From NCBI GenBank assembly GCA_016647705.1, contig CM028328.1, positions 12,146,614 to 12,210,613 on the forward strand: a stretch of 64,000 bases of DNA. The letters are read 5' to 3'. Origin of the DNA: Eucommia ulmoides (taxonomy: Eukaryota; Streptophyta; Magnoliopsida; Garryales; Eucommiaceae). The notes under the pieces were generated by a model. That model was not told where the DNA came from. It ran no database searches and worked only from the letters and a program-made list of their open reading frames with translations. Both the position numbers and the translations under genes were made by a program. Of this stretch, positions 22,923 through 35,030 are shown one piece after another; the first letter of the stretch is position 1, and each line of letters opens with the position of its first letter.

Positions 22923-25900
22923 ATGGACTTTCCTGAATCAACAAAAGTCGTATTCAATCGAATCCAAACCCTAGAACCGGACAATGCATCAAAAATCATT
23001 GGCTATCTCCTCTTACAAGATCACAACGAGAGAGACATGATCAGGCTCGCTTTTAGCCCTGATACAGTGATCCAATCCCTGATTAATCGGGCCAAAACCC
23101 ATCTCAATCTGGCCAAAACCCATCAATCAGGTCCGATCTCTCCTTCCCAATCAAGCCCAAAACCCGTCTCTGATCTTCCTTCAAACTTCACCCCCTTTTC
23201 ACCATCTCCATTCACTCAATTCAATCCATACTATGCTTATTTGGATTCAAACGCCGACAATTATCATTTAAACACACAATTTCAGTTAGATTCCGTTAAT
23301 TCAATTAATTCGGTTAATTCCGATTCATATTATGTCCCTGAACCGGCTTTAGGTCCTAGAACAAGTAGAAGATCCCCGAGCTTGCCCGATTTTCCAGTTA
23401 AGGTTTGCCGTTACTTCCTTAAAGGGTTTTGTAAGCACGGGAACAACTGCAGGTACTTCCATGGCCATGCGACACACGATAGCTTTCCTCAAATCTTAAG
23501 TCTGGGTTCGGGTTCAAATTCAAATTCAAACGAGGATTGTGTTTTTTTGCCTGGGTCACTCGATAAACTTGAGATGGAGTTGACTGAGCTTTTGAAATCG
23601 AGGAGGGGAGTGCCTGTATCAATTGCTTCTCTGCCAATGCTCTTTCATGATAAGTATGGGAGGCATCTTCAGGCCGAGGGGTATTTAACCGAGAGCCAAA
23701 GAAATGGGAAGGCCGGTTATAACTTGGCTAAGCTTCTCTCCCGTTTGAATAGCATTCGTGTCATTGATAGGTACAAAAAAATATCTCTGAAAAAATCTGT
23801 TTTTTGTTTTCGGAATAATTCTGTTCTGTTACCATAAATTTGAAATTTTGAACTAAAACTCGGGGTTGAAAAGGTTAAAAGAAACAGAATTTTTTTGTCC
23901 CGTGTTTCTGTTTCTATTCCCGTTTCTCTTGGAACGGAAACAAAAGATGCAGAAAGAGAAACAGTAAACAAACACCACCTAAGGCTCATAATTTGTCTGG
24001 AAATACTAATAGCAGTCGTCTCATTTTGTGTTACTAGAGCAGAGAAACAAAAGATGCAGAAAGAGAAACGGTAAACAAACACCACCTAAGGCTCATAATT
24101 TGTCTGGAAATACTAATAGCAGTCGTCTCATTTTGTGTTACTAGAGCAGAGAAGGCTCGTATTTGTTTTTTGTTCCCATGTTTCTGTTTCTGTTCTTGGT
24201 TTTCTAGGAACCGGAAAAAAAAATGAAGACAGAAGTGCTAAACAAATGTTACCTAGGATTCATGATTTGACCAGAAAGGTCGGTTTTTTTATTTTTTAAA
24301 AGCAATTATTATACAATTATTGTTGTTTTATTGTAGGCCTCACGGTCAGCATTCGGTGATTTTGGCGGAAGATTATCTGAAATATGTAGATTACAACGGG
24401 GAAAGAAGTGAGCACGGGCCGATTGTGGTTGGATCAAGGCAAATATATCTCACTTTTCCTGCTGAAAGCACTTTTACGGAGACCGATGTTTTTAACCATT
24501 TCAGGTAAAGGAGCTTGAACGTTGGTTTTTTTTTTTTTTTTAATTATTATTTTTATTTTTAGGGTCGGTTTGGTTTTACAACTCAAAAACGTTATGAAAA
24601 TTTTGAAAGCAGTTTCCGAAATTACAGAGAAAACTTTACTAACTTTTTTTTCACATTTACGGAATATTTGACAGCATGTTCGGACCGGTTCAAGATGTTA
24701 GAATACCTTGTCAGCAGAAGAGGATGTTCGGTTTTGTGACTTTTGTTTCTCCAGATACAGTCAAGTTGATTCTTGCTAAGGGCAACCCTCATTTTGTTTG
24801 TGGAGCCCGTGTTCTCGTGAAACCTTATAGAGAGAAATCAAAAGCCCTCGACAGGTTGATACTTTTTTACCCCGTATATTTTAAATTAAAAAATCCTCAA
24901 TTTTTTAATTGAAAATTTTCTGAAAAAAATACATTTTCTTTTCTGCAGGAAATATGTGGATAAAGTTCATCAGCCAAATTACTATGGTTCGCAATTTCTT
25001 GATCAAGAATCCGAGTTTCATCCAAGTCGATATAAATCTTAAATCAACTTGAACTTTTCTAGTACATTTAGGCCCTATTTGTTTAGGTAGCGTTTGGAAA
25101 CGGAGAATTGGAGCCTTGGAATTGGAATTAAAAATGAAAGCATGTAAATTTTTAAATTTTTGGATGCGTTCTTTTCTAGTTCCTAGTCCAAAGCTCCAAC
25201 TCCATGCGACCAAACACTATCTTAGTGTTCAAAAAAATTGTTTCTGTTCTCCTTCCGGTGTTTTTGAACAGATTTCTGGGAATTAATGTTCACAGATTTC
25301 TGTTTCTGTTCTAAGTTTTTTGGGACAAAAACCAAAAAAAAAAAAAAATCTAAACAAAAGCCACCTTAATCTTTTGGTGTGCTATTTATTTATTGTTTTA
25401 TTTTCGTGCAGTGCCCAGTTTTCGCGATGATTCGAGATTTCTGAGGCAACATTTTATGGAAGAACATGAGCAGGCTCTAGAACTTGAGAGTTTACGCGTA
25501 ATGGAATTGAGATTAGCCAATGAACAATTGAATCGACATCCCCATTTTGGATACTCGGTCTCAATGGATGAATTGGAACCCTCTAAAGGTCTTTTATTTC
25601 TTACAATTGAAATTTCTCAAAAAATAAAAGAACCCGAATTTTATTTTATTTTATTTTATTTTTCAATTTTTTACCCATAGGTCTGGGCAGAATGGAGAAT
25701 TCTTCCGCCGAGAGCATTAATTTTCCACCAGACGCTTTTGACAATGGTTTTACTAGTGAGGAAAAAGTTAGGGAAGTAAAGACTAAATGCAATGAACAGG
25801 AAAGGTACGACATATTTTTTATTTTTAACCCTGATCGTATGTTTTTCAAATTAAGCCCTAAAATCTTGCCAGCTAGTCATTCTTCTTGGCTTTTTGGGTG

Positions 25901-26402
25901 GTTGAGGATCTGTTTGGCTTCATAATTGAAAAAAAAAAACACAGCTTCAGGATATGTTTATATGTGAGAGTAACATAAAACAAAAGTTCTGCAGTTGCAG
26001 AACCGGTAAAAAAAAGGAAAAAATCCAAATAGATGGTTTTTTTTTTTAGATGATTTTAATTATTACGTTTTTCTCCTTTTTGTCTTTTCTCTCACATATA
26101 TGTATAGTAAATATTAGAGAGAACCCCATTTTTTCCATTAAAATTGAAATGGGCTACCACATTCAAGTCCATATTGAGAAAATACTATTTATATATTTAT
26201 TATTTAAAATAAATCAAAATACATATTCTCTCACTATATCAATTGCAACATAATAAATGAAGAATTACAAATGTTACTACCTAACAACAATGTTAATATT
26301 AACATAATGAATGGAAAATGCAAACGTTGTTATACATTAACAATGTCAACAACAACATAATGAATAGAGAATGTAAATGAAACAATTACTATATGTCAAT
26401 TG

Positions 26403-26478
<76 letters not shown>

Positions 26479-26959
26479 TTTGTTCTTTATATACACAGAA
26501 TATGTAAGTATTGTTCCTTTCTTGTGCAATAAATCAAGCTTAACGTTTTGTTGCTCTATAGTTGGTGACTAGTGCATTTTTTTTTTTCGGGGTGGTTAAC
26601 GCTCTGTTTGGTTTTCTTTTCATCAGAAAAACAATTGTTTGAAATCATATGCCCTGCTTGTTTAATGTTTCTGTTCTCAGATTTCAGTTGAGACAGGAAT
26701 ATGAAAACAAAGAAAGAAAAAAGGAACTGTTTCCAGTCCGCTCCCAGATTTAGGAACTGTTCCTAAATTTCTAATCATTTCACAAGTTATTTGGGAACAG
26801 AAACAATAAACAAACATGGCATATTTTTCTATATATTACTGATTTTTTTTTTTTCAATTTCGGTTTATTTTCTGAAAAAAATTCAGCAGCCCAGGATTAA
26901 ACCTGCCGGATAGCCCATTTGCATCTCCGATAGGGAGTGGAATTTCCACAGTTGCGTAG
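22923..26959 (+). CDS. CCCH zinc finger, OST-HTH and RRM RNA-binding protein
   Basis: Coding exons: 22923-23770, 24337-24504, 24675-24854, 24949-25025, 25412-25588, 25681-25804 and 26887-26959. All introns are GT-AG, the total is 1647 bases, and the frame closes at a TAG (548 aa). Order of parts: a conserved N-terminus (residues 8-62, with [14 protein letters not shown]), a CCCH finger (C162, C170, C176, H180), a winged-helix-like OST-HTH/LOTUS region (about 214-283), an RRM (about 317-395, RNP1-like KRMFGFVTF), and a charged helix with [20 protein letters not shown] before the conserved tail LPDSPFASP. This is the order in the plant family that includes Arabidopsis AtC3H46 and AtC3H53. Binding to RNA in nucleus or cytoplasm is expected from the domains; targets are unknown. 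The exon at 24949-25025 ends at GTCGAT, a weak donor; without it translation stops four codons later, so an alternative short product is possible. No coding damage is seen. Confidence 0.93.
23938..24151 (+). repeat. 107-bp tandem duplication in coding intron 1
   Basis: Two adjacent, nearly identical copies of a unit starting AAACAAAAGATGCAG and ending in TTACTAGAGCAGAG (units at about 23938-24044 and 24045-24151). Only a base or two differ, so the duplication is recent. Confidence 0.9.
25086..25221. mobile_element. Tourist-like MITE, 136 bp, in an intron
   Basis: GGTAGCGTTTGG at the left and, in reverse, GATAGTGTTTGG at the right, with TTA on each side (25083-25085 and 25222-25224). Further inverted words (GGAGAATTGGAGC with GCTCCAACTCC) lie inside. 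It sits in the intron 25026-25411 of the CCCH gene. Confidence 0.75.
26407..26476. repeat. (TA)n microsatellite
   Basis: About 34 TA units in the last intron (25805-26886) of the CCCH gene. Likely variable in length between individuals. Confidence 0.95.
26645..26826. mobile_element. MITE-like inverted repeat in the last intron
   Basis: ATGCCCTGCTTGTTTAATGT at the left is matched by ATGCCATGTTTGTTTATTGT read in reverse from the right end, and both continue to a TTTCTGTTC word. The TSD is not clear. Superfamily uncertain, most like the Harbinger MITEs elsewhere in the window. Confidence 0.5.
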
Positions 26960-27360
26960 AACTCAGAAACCGAAGGAAATATTTGTAGAGTTAGAAAGAA
27001 AAGACTCCGTACAGAAGAAGAAAAAGCACTTTCTTCCCCCCTCTTTTAGCATTTTGATTCGGGTAGGCAGCTGAAGAAGAAGAAAAAGACGACAAATGAT
27101 TTTATTTTATTTTTGATAGAGAAGTTCTAGATGTAAAGAGCAAAAGTAATTTTAGGTTTGATATTGATTTAGGGCAGGTATTGCTTATAGAATGGTTTAG
27201 GAGAAGAAAGGAAAGGAAAGGAAATTGCAGGTTACTGAAAGTAAAGGTGAAAACAAAAACAAGTGTAGGTATTTCTTTCTAGGAAAGTAGGTAGTGGTTT
27301 ATATTCAAATAATGTGTCAAAAGATACTTCGTTTTGAGTTTTTCTTTACATGCTAGGCAC
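26960..27360 (+). other. Probable 3' UTR and end of the CCCH gene
   Basis: AG-rich transcript-like sequence after the TAG. A canonical AATAAA is not obvious; A/T-rich signals near 27305-27330 could serve. The end point is a guess. Confidence 0.45.
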
Positions 27361-27610
27361 TTTGTTAGATTTGTTTGGTTTCAAATTTGAAAACAGTTTG
27401 AGTTTATTTTATTTTTTAATTGTTACCCTCTTCCCCCACCGCCACTCGCCGCCACCGAAACAAATGAATTTCCTCTTCTCTCCTTGAATTTTTTTAACTG
27501 AATTCGCCATTTCTCCTCCCCTCCCCCTCTTAAAAAAGTGATTTTCACGAGGGGGTTTCTTATGTGATTGAAGAAGAACGACCTCCCTTCCACTTTTACA
27601 ATGATCTAGG

Positions 27611-28461
27611 CAGTGTTGTAAAATGTTTAGGGGTTTGGGGGGATATTTTGGCATGTCCGATGCGGGGCATAAGTTCCGGGGCATGGGACGTAAGCCTCAC
27701 GATATATGAATTTTTAATATTTAAAAAATATTATATATAATTAAAAAATAACAAAAAATAATTAAAAGGGATATAACATCATAAGATGGCAAAAAAAAAA
27801 AAAATAATGGACAAAAGAGTATTGAGACTAAAAAATAGAAAAATAAGATGGGGAAAAAACAAGACACTAATTGAAAAAAATAAAAATAGAGAAATTTAGA
27901 GATAATAAATAATATAGAAAAATAAACTGTAAAATGAAAAGAAACAGAGAAATATAAAGAAAAAATAAAAAATAAAATAATAAATAGAGTTTAAGAGAAA
28001 AAAATAAAAGAGAGAAATTCATAGCAAAAATAAATAATGGAGGAAAAAAAAATAAAAAAATAGACCAATATAAAGAAAAAACTAAAAAACAAACAGAGTA
28101 ATTCAAAGCAAATAATAATAATAATAATAATAAAACATAGAAAAACAAAGCAATAAATAGGGATTAAGAAAAAGAAAAAAATAAGAAAAACAGAAGAGAA
28201 TACATGTGTAGTGTCTGCTTTGTTTTAGAATTAGAAGACAGAGCTCCGAAATTATTGAAGCTGCTGATTCTGGTTGAAATCACAGGTGTAGAAGAGTTGC
28301 AAAAGAATTTTAAGCAGAGTTGCAGAATATTTTTGGAGTCGCAGTACAATGAGCTCACCCCAATCAGCATTAAAAAAAATAAAAATTGTAGAAACCCAGG
28401 GCTTGCGCCCCGCCCCTGGGCGAGCCCCAGGCGCGCCCTGCCGGCGCCTATGACAAAATTG
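27611..28461. mobile_element. hAT-like non-autonomous element
   Basis: The left end is CAGTGTTGTAAAATG and the right end in reverse is CAATTTTGTCATAGG. The flanking octamers GATCTAGG (27603-27610) and GATCCAAG (28462-28469) agree at six of eight positions, as a worn 8-bp TSD would. The GC-rich run near the right end (28398-28450) resembles the GC-rich subterminal parts of this plant MITE family. In between are an A-rich stretch (27780-28200) and a 91-codon frame (28204-28479) that is not recognised. Confidence 0.5.
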
Positions 28462-28469
28462 GATCCAAG

Positions 28470-28900
28470 TATATTATGAACCGAATCAAATAGTAGTGAT
28501 CATCACTAGTTGGGCTTTTACATGCTACACCAATAATAGTTTTAAGGGCTGATAAGCCTTGTGGGCTGAAAATAGATATAGGCTTGTTTTATAAAGGCTT
28601 GTTTGGTGTACAACTATAAATTAATTTTCTCAGAATTGAAATTCCTTCTTAAAACCCTTTTTTTTTTCTTTTTCCAAATGGTCATCAAGAATAAAAAGAT
28701 ATTTGACTTCATCTCCATTTGAAATAGAATTCAACCAAAAGAAAATTTTAGTTCATTTGTACTTTTGGCCCCATTCTATGGTCCTTAACTTATGCTACAA
28801 GTTTAAAATTTTATCAAAGTCAAAATATATGTAACTTGAATTGGAATTGACGATATATGAGAATTAAGACCATAAATTTTTCATAATTACATACTTTTAT
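28470..28900. other. AT-rich spacer, no gene seen
   Basis: No protein-like frame, no repeat structure. Confidence 0.5.
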
Positions 28901-28914
28901 TTATGTTGTAAACT

Positions 28915-29129
28915 ACCCAAAAGGTGTTAGTTCGGTTGATAAAGGAGGTGTCCCATTTTCTTGTCAATATAGGTTCGATTCTCCTGAGGAGCACTATGAA
29001 AATTAAAATCTTGAATGCACCAGGCTGATGTGGGAGGAGTGCGCTCTTAAGATCATAAGGTGAGATAATTAGTTGAGGTGCGCGTAAACTGATCTGGACA
29101 CACCTTACTGTTAAAAATAAATAAAAAAA
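28915..29129 (+). mobile_element. tRNA-derived SINE with 14-bp TSD
   Basis: Box-A-like TTAGTTCGGTTGATAAAGG and a clear box B GGTTCGATTCTCC, then a body ending TTACTGTTAAAAATAAATAA. Exact repeat TTATGTTGTAAACT at 28901-28914 and 29130-29143. A diverged relative lies at 33722. Confidence 0.88.
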
Positions 29130-29143
29130 TTATGTTGTAAACT

Positions 29144-30891
29144 CATTAGGTTTTTGGTGAATAATCAAACTTAAATTTTTTTTTGCTTATGCGGTTCACG
29201 TTTTACAATAATTTTTTCAGAAGTACAAAGTTACTGTAACATATATATGGAAACTAGTATAATTTTTCATATAAAAAATTACAATAATTTTGATATTCAG
29301 CAGAGAACTTAATTTTTTGACATAATTATTAGATTTGGTAAAAAAATATTATATTGAGTCAATTGGATAAATATTGCAAATTCCGGGACCATGCCAACAC
29401 ACCCTAAATTTGAATTATTGTCTTAGATCCTTAGGGAAGGGGGTGTTTGGCTTGTATAAGCATTGGCAAAATAATTGGAATGAGAATAGAGGATTGCATG
29501 CCATTAACATATAAAAGAAAGTGTGGAACAAGTTGGCCCTATGCATGGTTAATTAGACCAGGCAATAGGCATTATCAAGCATGACTTTGAAGTCCCATGA
29601 GATGACTTTTTTTTTTTTTTTTTTTTGTGATTATTAGTACTATTACTATTTATACTATTATTTAGGTTGATTGTCTTGTTTGCCTGTATTTTTATTTTAT
29701 TTTATTTTATCTCTTTTACTTTAAAAATTATATTTTATCTCGTTCTACTGATGATAATTAAAAAATTATTTTTTTAACTGAACAAAATAGGTTAAAAAAG
29801 GGAAAAAAAATTAAAAATTTTAACTTCAATTTTATATGAAATAGACAAAACAATCATTTCTTTTATTTTTATTTTGTCTTTATTAAAAAAATAAGGTAAG
29901 AAAGAGAGTTGGAGGGTGAAAATTTTAATTTTTTTTTATTACTTTTAAATATTAAATTTAAATTTTAAAAAATAATAAATAATTAGGTCACTTTATATTT
30001 TGTTTTTCCTGCAATCAAGAATAAAAATGAATAATGTAGGTTAAAATGAAACAAGACCAAAGTACAGGATAAAAAACCAATTAATCCTATAAGAATTCTA
30101 TAATTGTTTAAAAGGAAAAATAGGGTAGAAAGAGAGAGGGGAGGGAGGGGGAGGAAGACTTTTTTTTTGGTCGAAAAGAGAAGAATTGAATTCCAAGAAA
30201 TTGGAAGATGGGCTGAACAAGAGGCAGTGAAGTGGGCCCATTGATACCCAAAAACGCAAAACAAGAATAAGAGTTGCACTCTTTTTGTCGTTCGGAAAGC
30301 ATATCACTTTGGAGAAGGTTCAGACAGAGTCCTATTTACGAGATTAAATTTGCATGGTAAAAAAAAAGAAGCCACATGTTATACAATCATGAATCGCATA
30401 TATATTTACACGTGGTTTGGCATAATTATTAACTACAAATAAAGGATAATTAAGTAAAAGTGATTGGTTAGGAGGTTCCTAAAAACTTTGTTAACTCATA
30501 ATTACCTTTTTCCTAGTTGTTATCTTGCAAAAAAAATAAATCGTCATAAGAAATGTTCTTTCAGATTCAGAATTTGATTTTCCTTAACTTTAGGTTCCTA
30601 CTAAACAATGGGATGACTTTACTCGTGTTGTACTTCTTCGTGAGAATTAATAAAATCTTCTGAGAGAATTTTTACGGACTCACGATTAAAAGAAAATATC
30701 TTCGCGAGACTCTACTTGTAGTATTTATAGCATATGGATAATTTGTTTGACAAGTCTTTTAAAAATAGTGAAATCCTCATTAATGCCCCGAATTTTATGG
30801 ATTTGATTGTTCTTTCCTTATTTAGTGGAATACAGTAACGAATCCCGAACATAGATTAGTCGTTCCCGAGCACAGAGTAGTCGTTCTCGAG
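29144..30891. other. AT-rich spacer, no gene seen
   Basis: Contains T runs (29607-29625) and purine-rich tracts (30120-30160). The frames at 29983-30307 on the minus strand overlap each other and have low-complexity composition. Near 30845-30891 a phrase with GTCGTTCCCGAGCACAGAG is repeated, and the solo LTR inserted into it. Confidence 0.5.
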
Positions 30892-31304
30892 TGAACGCGC
30901 CCCGATTTTCCAGAGAAAATCAGAAAATATAGATATATGCTTTATATATGCTTGGCGCTGGTAAAATGAGAAGGGTTTTAAAAACGTCGATTTTCTCATT
31001 AAAATATACTTAAGCCTGTTTTAGAAAAAGGAGTCGTCACCTAGCATTGGGTTTAAATGATGTGCTAGGTCACCATATTTTTCTTTTTTGAAAATAATTT
31101 AAAAAAATGGCTTAAGTAAAATTTGACTCCAAAAATAACATGGTCTGACCAGAGATTCGTTTAAAGAGTTCGGGGGTCAGTTACGCTCGGGGAAGGTGTC
31201 AAGCACCCCAAGACGCCCGTCCAAAGACGGTACCTTATCCGATTAAGTCCAATTAGAATTTAAATCCGAATGTTTTTATTTTATTTTTAAATCCTCCTTA
31301 TATA

Positions 31305-31640
31305 CACATATACACATACCCACACATTGAGGGAAGTGATCTCCCTTCTAAACCTAGGCCGTTCTGATGGAAGGCTGGGAATTTTTCACCTCATCTTGTT
31401 AATACATTATATTTAATACAAATTAAATAAAACACCCGCACACACGCATCGAGGAGAGTAATTCCCTTCTAAATTTTAGCCATTCAAATTGAAGGTTGGG
31501 AATTTTCCACCTCGTATTGTTAGCACATTATATTTAATACAAATTAAATAAAACACCCGCACACACGCATCGAGGAGAGTAATTATCTTCTAAATTTAAG
31601 CCGTTCAAATTGAAGGTTGGGAATTTTCCACCTCATTTTA
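31305..31640. repeat. Three tandem units of about 120 bp in the solo LTR
   Basis: Units contain CACACGCATCGAGGAGAGTA, CCCTTCTAAA, GAAGGTTGGGAATTTTCCAC and TACAAATTAAATAAAACACC; the last two agree almost base for base. Confidence 0.85.
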
Positions 31641-32040
31641 TTTACTCAAAAAAAAAAAAAAAAAAAAAGAAAATAAAAAGTAATAAATAAATAATAAAGG
31701 AAGAAAAAAAAGAAAAAAAATCTAATTTACAAAAAAAAAATTAGTATAATAACAACTTAAAAAATAAGAGTAAGATTTACAACAGATGAAAATTTACTAC
31801 CTTCTTGGAGATTTTTCTTCTTCAAAATTACAATAAAATGAAAATAATATTATTTTCTTCAAAATTTTTCTCCAGATTTCCCCCCTCCCTTACAAAAATT
31901 CCTCTCAAAAATTTCTTCCCCTCAAAAATTCACCTCCTCTTATTGTGAGCCTTCATTCCTATTTATAGGAATGAAGGCTCAAACATCGTCTGAGAAAAAC
32001 ATGAAAAAGGTAAGAAAAATATTAAAAAAAAAGGAGTGGG

Positions 32041-32194
32041 TGCACCGAAATTCGGTGCACCCACCAGCTTTTGGGTGCACCGAATTCGGTGCACCCAAAA
32101 GCAGGGAGGGAACACCCCCCCCCCCTGCTGGCTGCACATGCGGCCAGCCTACTGGTCGCACCAGCGACCAGTGTAGCTGGTCGCTGGTGCGACC
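32041..32194. repeat. Cluster of long palindromes in the solo LTR
   Basis: A perfect 36-bp palindrome at 32067-32102 is centred on CGAATTCG. A 24-25-bp near-palindrome with the same words sits just before it (32038-32062). A hairpin with two 18-bp perfect arms (32154-32171 and 32177-32194) has a 5-base loop. Confidence 0.9.
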
Positions 32195-32491
32195 TTTTTG
32201 CACCCTCCCCCCGCGTTCGGTCCAGGCCTCTCTCGTTCTCGTCTGTTTCTCGTCCATTTTGTTCCGAATTAACGCGTTTTTATTCCACTTTGAAAAATCT
32301 ACAAAACCCAAAAAAAAAAAAATCAATTACTAATATTTAATTTACTTAAGAGATTAATAAAACTTAATTTAGCAGTATTAAACCGCATAAATGCAGTACA
32401 ATCAAAACAAAATAAATAAATAAAAAAAGGTAACTATAAAATAAAGTATGATTTTTTTGCGAGGCGGTCAAAATGCCGTGTCTACATCGAG

Positions 32492-33300
32492 CATAGGGGA
32501 TTCTTTGGATCGTCCTGGTCAGTTTCAAGGACGATCCTTCCTGGATATGTCGTAACTCATGCTCGAGTTGCAGGTAAATAACCGGTATAATCGATGTTCT
32601 CGGTTTTGTTGGGGATTGAACTCACTTCTAACAACACAAAAGAACACCAAAGATTCACGAACAATAAGAGAAACGACACAAAAATTTAGCGTGGTTCGAC
32701 GAATGTTTAATTCACGCCACAAAAATAAATAACTATATTCAAAGAAAGAAATATTTATAAGGAATTGTATACAAGTGAGATTATTATTTCTCACTTCACT
32801 TGACACATATAATACTTATGCATCTCTCTTCCTATTTATAATCTCTGAAAATGAAACAATGAGTATTATGAAAAATTCAAAACATGAAATTGTTCAAACG
32901 GTTCACTGTGCACGTATATGTAGTTCACTATTCACGTGTATACGATTTATTGTTCATGTGAAAAATTGACTATTCATGCATTTTTCAAGGTTCACTATTG
33001 GTAGAACCGCGTACTATTCATGCATACAACACTATTCACATGTTTATACTAATAACCATACCCATATTTTAGGCTTCAATTCCGAACAAATTTTATCCAA
33101 AAGAACCTGGGCAGGATCTTCAGGTCAAAAAATTGAGCTCAAAGCCATATACTATGCACATAAATCTTATCTAATTTGCTATGGAGATACGCGTATGCCA
33201 ATTAAACAGTATTGTTACACATGACACTGACAACACAATAATCATGGTCGAAAATCCCCTCACGAGGTTCTAAAAAATATATTTGGTTAAGTTTAAGCAT
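32492..33300. other. Old repeat-like sequence, possibly LTR-derived
   Basis: It contains TTAGCGTGGTTCGACGAATG, a phrase seen in LTRs of plant copia elements, and a run of loosely repeated TTCACTATTCACGTG words (32900-33050). Boundaries and coding are not visible. Family uncertain. Confidence 0.35.
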
Positions 33301-33721
33301 GTCATAATTGAATTGAACTCAATTTTTTTTTGCCGAATTTATTAAAATATATAATTGAATGTTGCAAGTTGATTCTAAAAAGTTGTAACTTCATCTAAGA
33401 ACTCGTAATTCCTTAAAAAATTATTGATATATTGATTTTTTTTCCAAAATATATAATAAGAACCACGCTGAAGTATTCTAGTATCCCTTGATGGGATGGC
33501 TCCTAACAATTTCACGTTTTTAGTCAAATTTGACATTAGAATATGTCTATCGTTCTTTTGAATTCAACGAAAGATTTAGGTGCTAAAATTTCACTACAAG
33601 ACAAAATTATTTGTCCACAATTTCAACAACTAATTACAAAAACTTTTAAATAAAATAAGATTTTAAGGAATTAAAGAAAAAAAAAACACACAAATCACAA
33701 AATATTATATACATAGAGAGA

Positions 33722-33924
33722 CTCAAAAGGTGTTTGTTCGGTTGGCAAAAAAAATAAATGTCTCATTTTTTCGTTAATTAGGATTCAGACTTTCTAAAGA
33801 GCACTCTAATAATTAAATATTGAATTTAATCCTAAAACTATTAAGTCAATGCGGAGGAATGTATTTTTAAGATTGTTCGAAAAGATAATGTGTCAAAGTA
33901 CTCATAAACTGGTTCGGGACAAGA
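33722..33924 (+). mobile_element. Diverged SINE copy
   Basis: It aligns with the SINE at 28915: AAAAGGTGTTTGTTCGGTTGG for its box A, AGAGCACTCTAATAATTAAA for its middle, CATAAACTGGTTCGGGAC near its end. Box B is worn. A second piece of the same family's 3' end (GTGTAAACTGTTTTGGACAT then TTACTGTAAAAAT) lies at 34212-34279. Confidence 0.6.
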
Positions 33925-34679
33925 GGGAAGAGGGGAGGAGAGGGAAAATAATTTACTTTAATATAATTTATTATTTTACCTTCATCTATTACAAAAATAA
34001 ATTAAAATTATATTATTAATGGTATAATTATTATTTTATTCATTTTTCATCACTTTTCTCTATTTTTTGCCATATTTGTGAGAAAAAAATTAACTCAAAA
34101 ATTATATTTTTTTTCATCCTATTTTTTTTTTCCATTTTTCATCCAACCAAACAAAGTTTTTTTTTTTTTTTTTTTTTCATCTATTTTTTATCTAATCAAA
34201 CGCACCCTAAAATTATCTAGAGAGAAGATATGTCGAGTAATGTGTAAACTGTTTTGGACATATTTTACTGTAAAAATATGGGGGCGGAAGAGGAGAGGAG
34301 AGGAGAGGGGAGGGACAATGTCTAAAAAGACATGAAATTGGTCGGCATCTCGACAGGGAAAACAGTGTAGAAAGTCAAGCTTATTAATGGGATTTGCGCT
34401 TCTTATTATTCCTTTTATCAAATGTGTTGTTCCATGGTTTTTCGAGACATTTACGTTTGAAAAATATACGAGTGATAGTGCCTTAACTTGTTCTCTTCTG
34501 ATGGCACAAACCATGCGCGTTACCATTGGGTCCCATGGACTCTGCCTTTCCAGGGTGTGGAGGAGTCACCAGCCACCTGATTTTTAATAAATAAATTAAA
34601 GTAATAAAAATAAATAAATAATTCTTGCAAAATCTATTTTTATATATGCCTAGATACACAATTCATTTTTCATGTCTCT
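33925..34679. other. AT-rich spacer with purine runs, no gene seen
   Basis: Includes GGGAAGAGGGGAGGAGAGG (33930) and a similar run at 34290. The 34212-34279 SINE tail lies inside. Frames at 34188-34587 are not protein-like. Confidence 0.45.
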
Positions 34680-35030
34680 CTATCACGAGTCCTCTATGAG
34701 ATCTCACATCAAGATTATTTTATTTTTTTTCTTATGAAATATAAAGTATGCTATCTTGTTTTAAGTATTTTAAATCATGTGGATTCGGTTTAAAAGTTGC
34801 TAAACCAGCGAATCACATGGAGCATTATAAATGGTATCAAAGTCAACCCTATTAAAAAAAACGTCATTGTTGTAGTGTCGATAGAGGAGTAGAGACTCGA
34901 GAGAGAATTAGAGACCCCAGGATAAGTGCCCTATGTTTGCTGATAGATTCCTATCTACACCACCAAGGGGACGAATTGGGTCATCGCAATGTGAAAGTTG
35001 TGTTGAGTGGGGGATATTGTGAGCAATGGC
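34680..35030 (+). mobile_element. TRIM-like remnant
   Basis: An LTR-like stretch with GATCTCACATCAAGATTATT ends near 34830. Directly after it TGGTATCAAAGTC (34833-34845) resembles a methionine-initiator tRNA primer site. About 170 bases on, GAGTGGGGGATATTGTGAG looks like a polypurine tract followed by the start of a second LTR that is cut short. Short terminal-repeat elements of this form are common in plants. It is a broken fossil. Confidence 0.45.

Larger units (their letters stand above)
30892..32486 (-). mobile_element. Solo LTR, 1595 bp, with 5-bp TSD
   Basis: Read on the minus strand it begins TGTAGACACGGCATTTTGAC and ends ...GGGGCGCGTTCA. The 5-bp repeat TCGAG lies on both sides (30887-30891 and 32487-32491), and without it the flanks join into one continuous phrase (GTCGTTCTCGAGCATAGGGG). 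There is no internal region, so it is the product of recombination between two LTRs. It contains a three-fold 120-bp repeat and large palindromes. A gypsy-type origin is likely; lineage not determined. Confidence 0.85.

Noticed and set aside
27867-28148. Hydrophobic phenylalanine/leucine-rich minus-strand frame resembling a membrane protein
   Set aside because: The complement is an A-rich low-complexity tract; poly-A/AAAT repeats always translate this way.
30098-30307. Minus-strand frames with FSFRPKK-type words
   Set aside because: Three overlapping frames across purine-rich low-complexity DNA, no codon preference.
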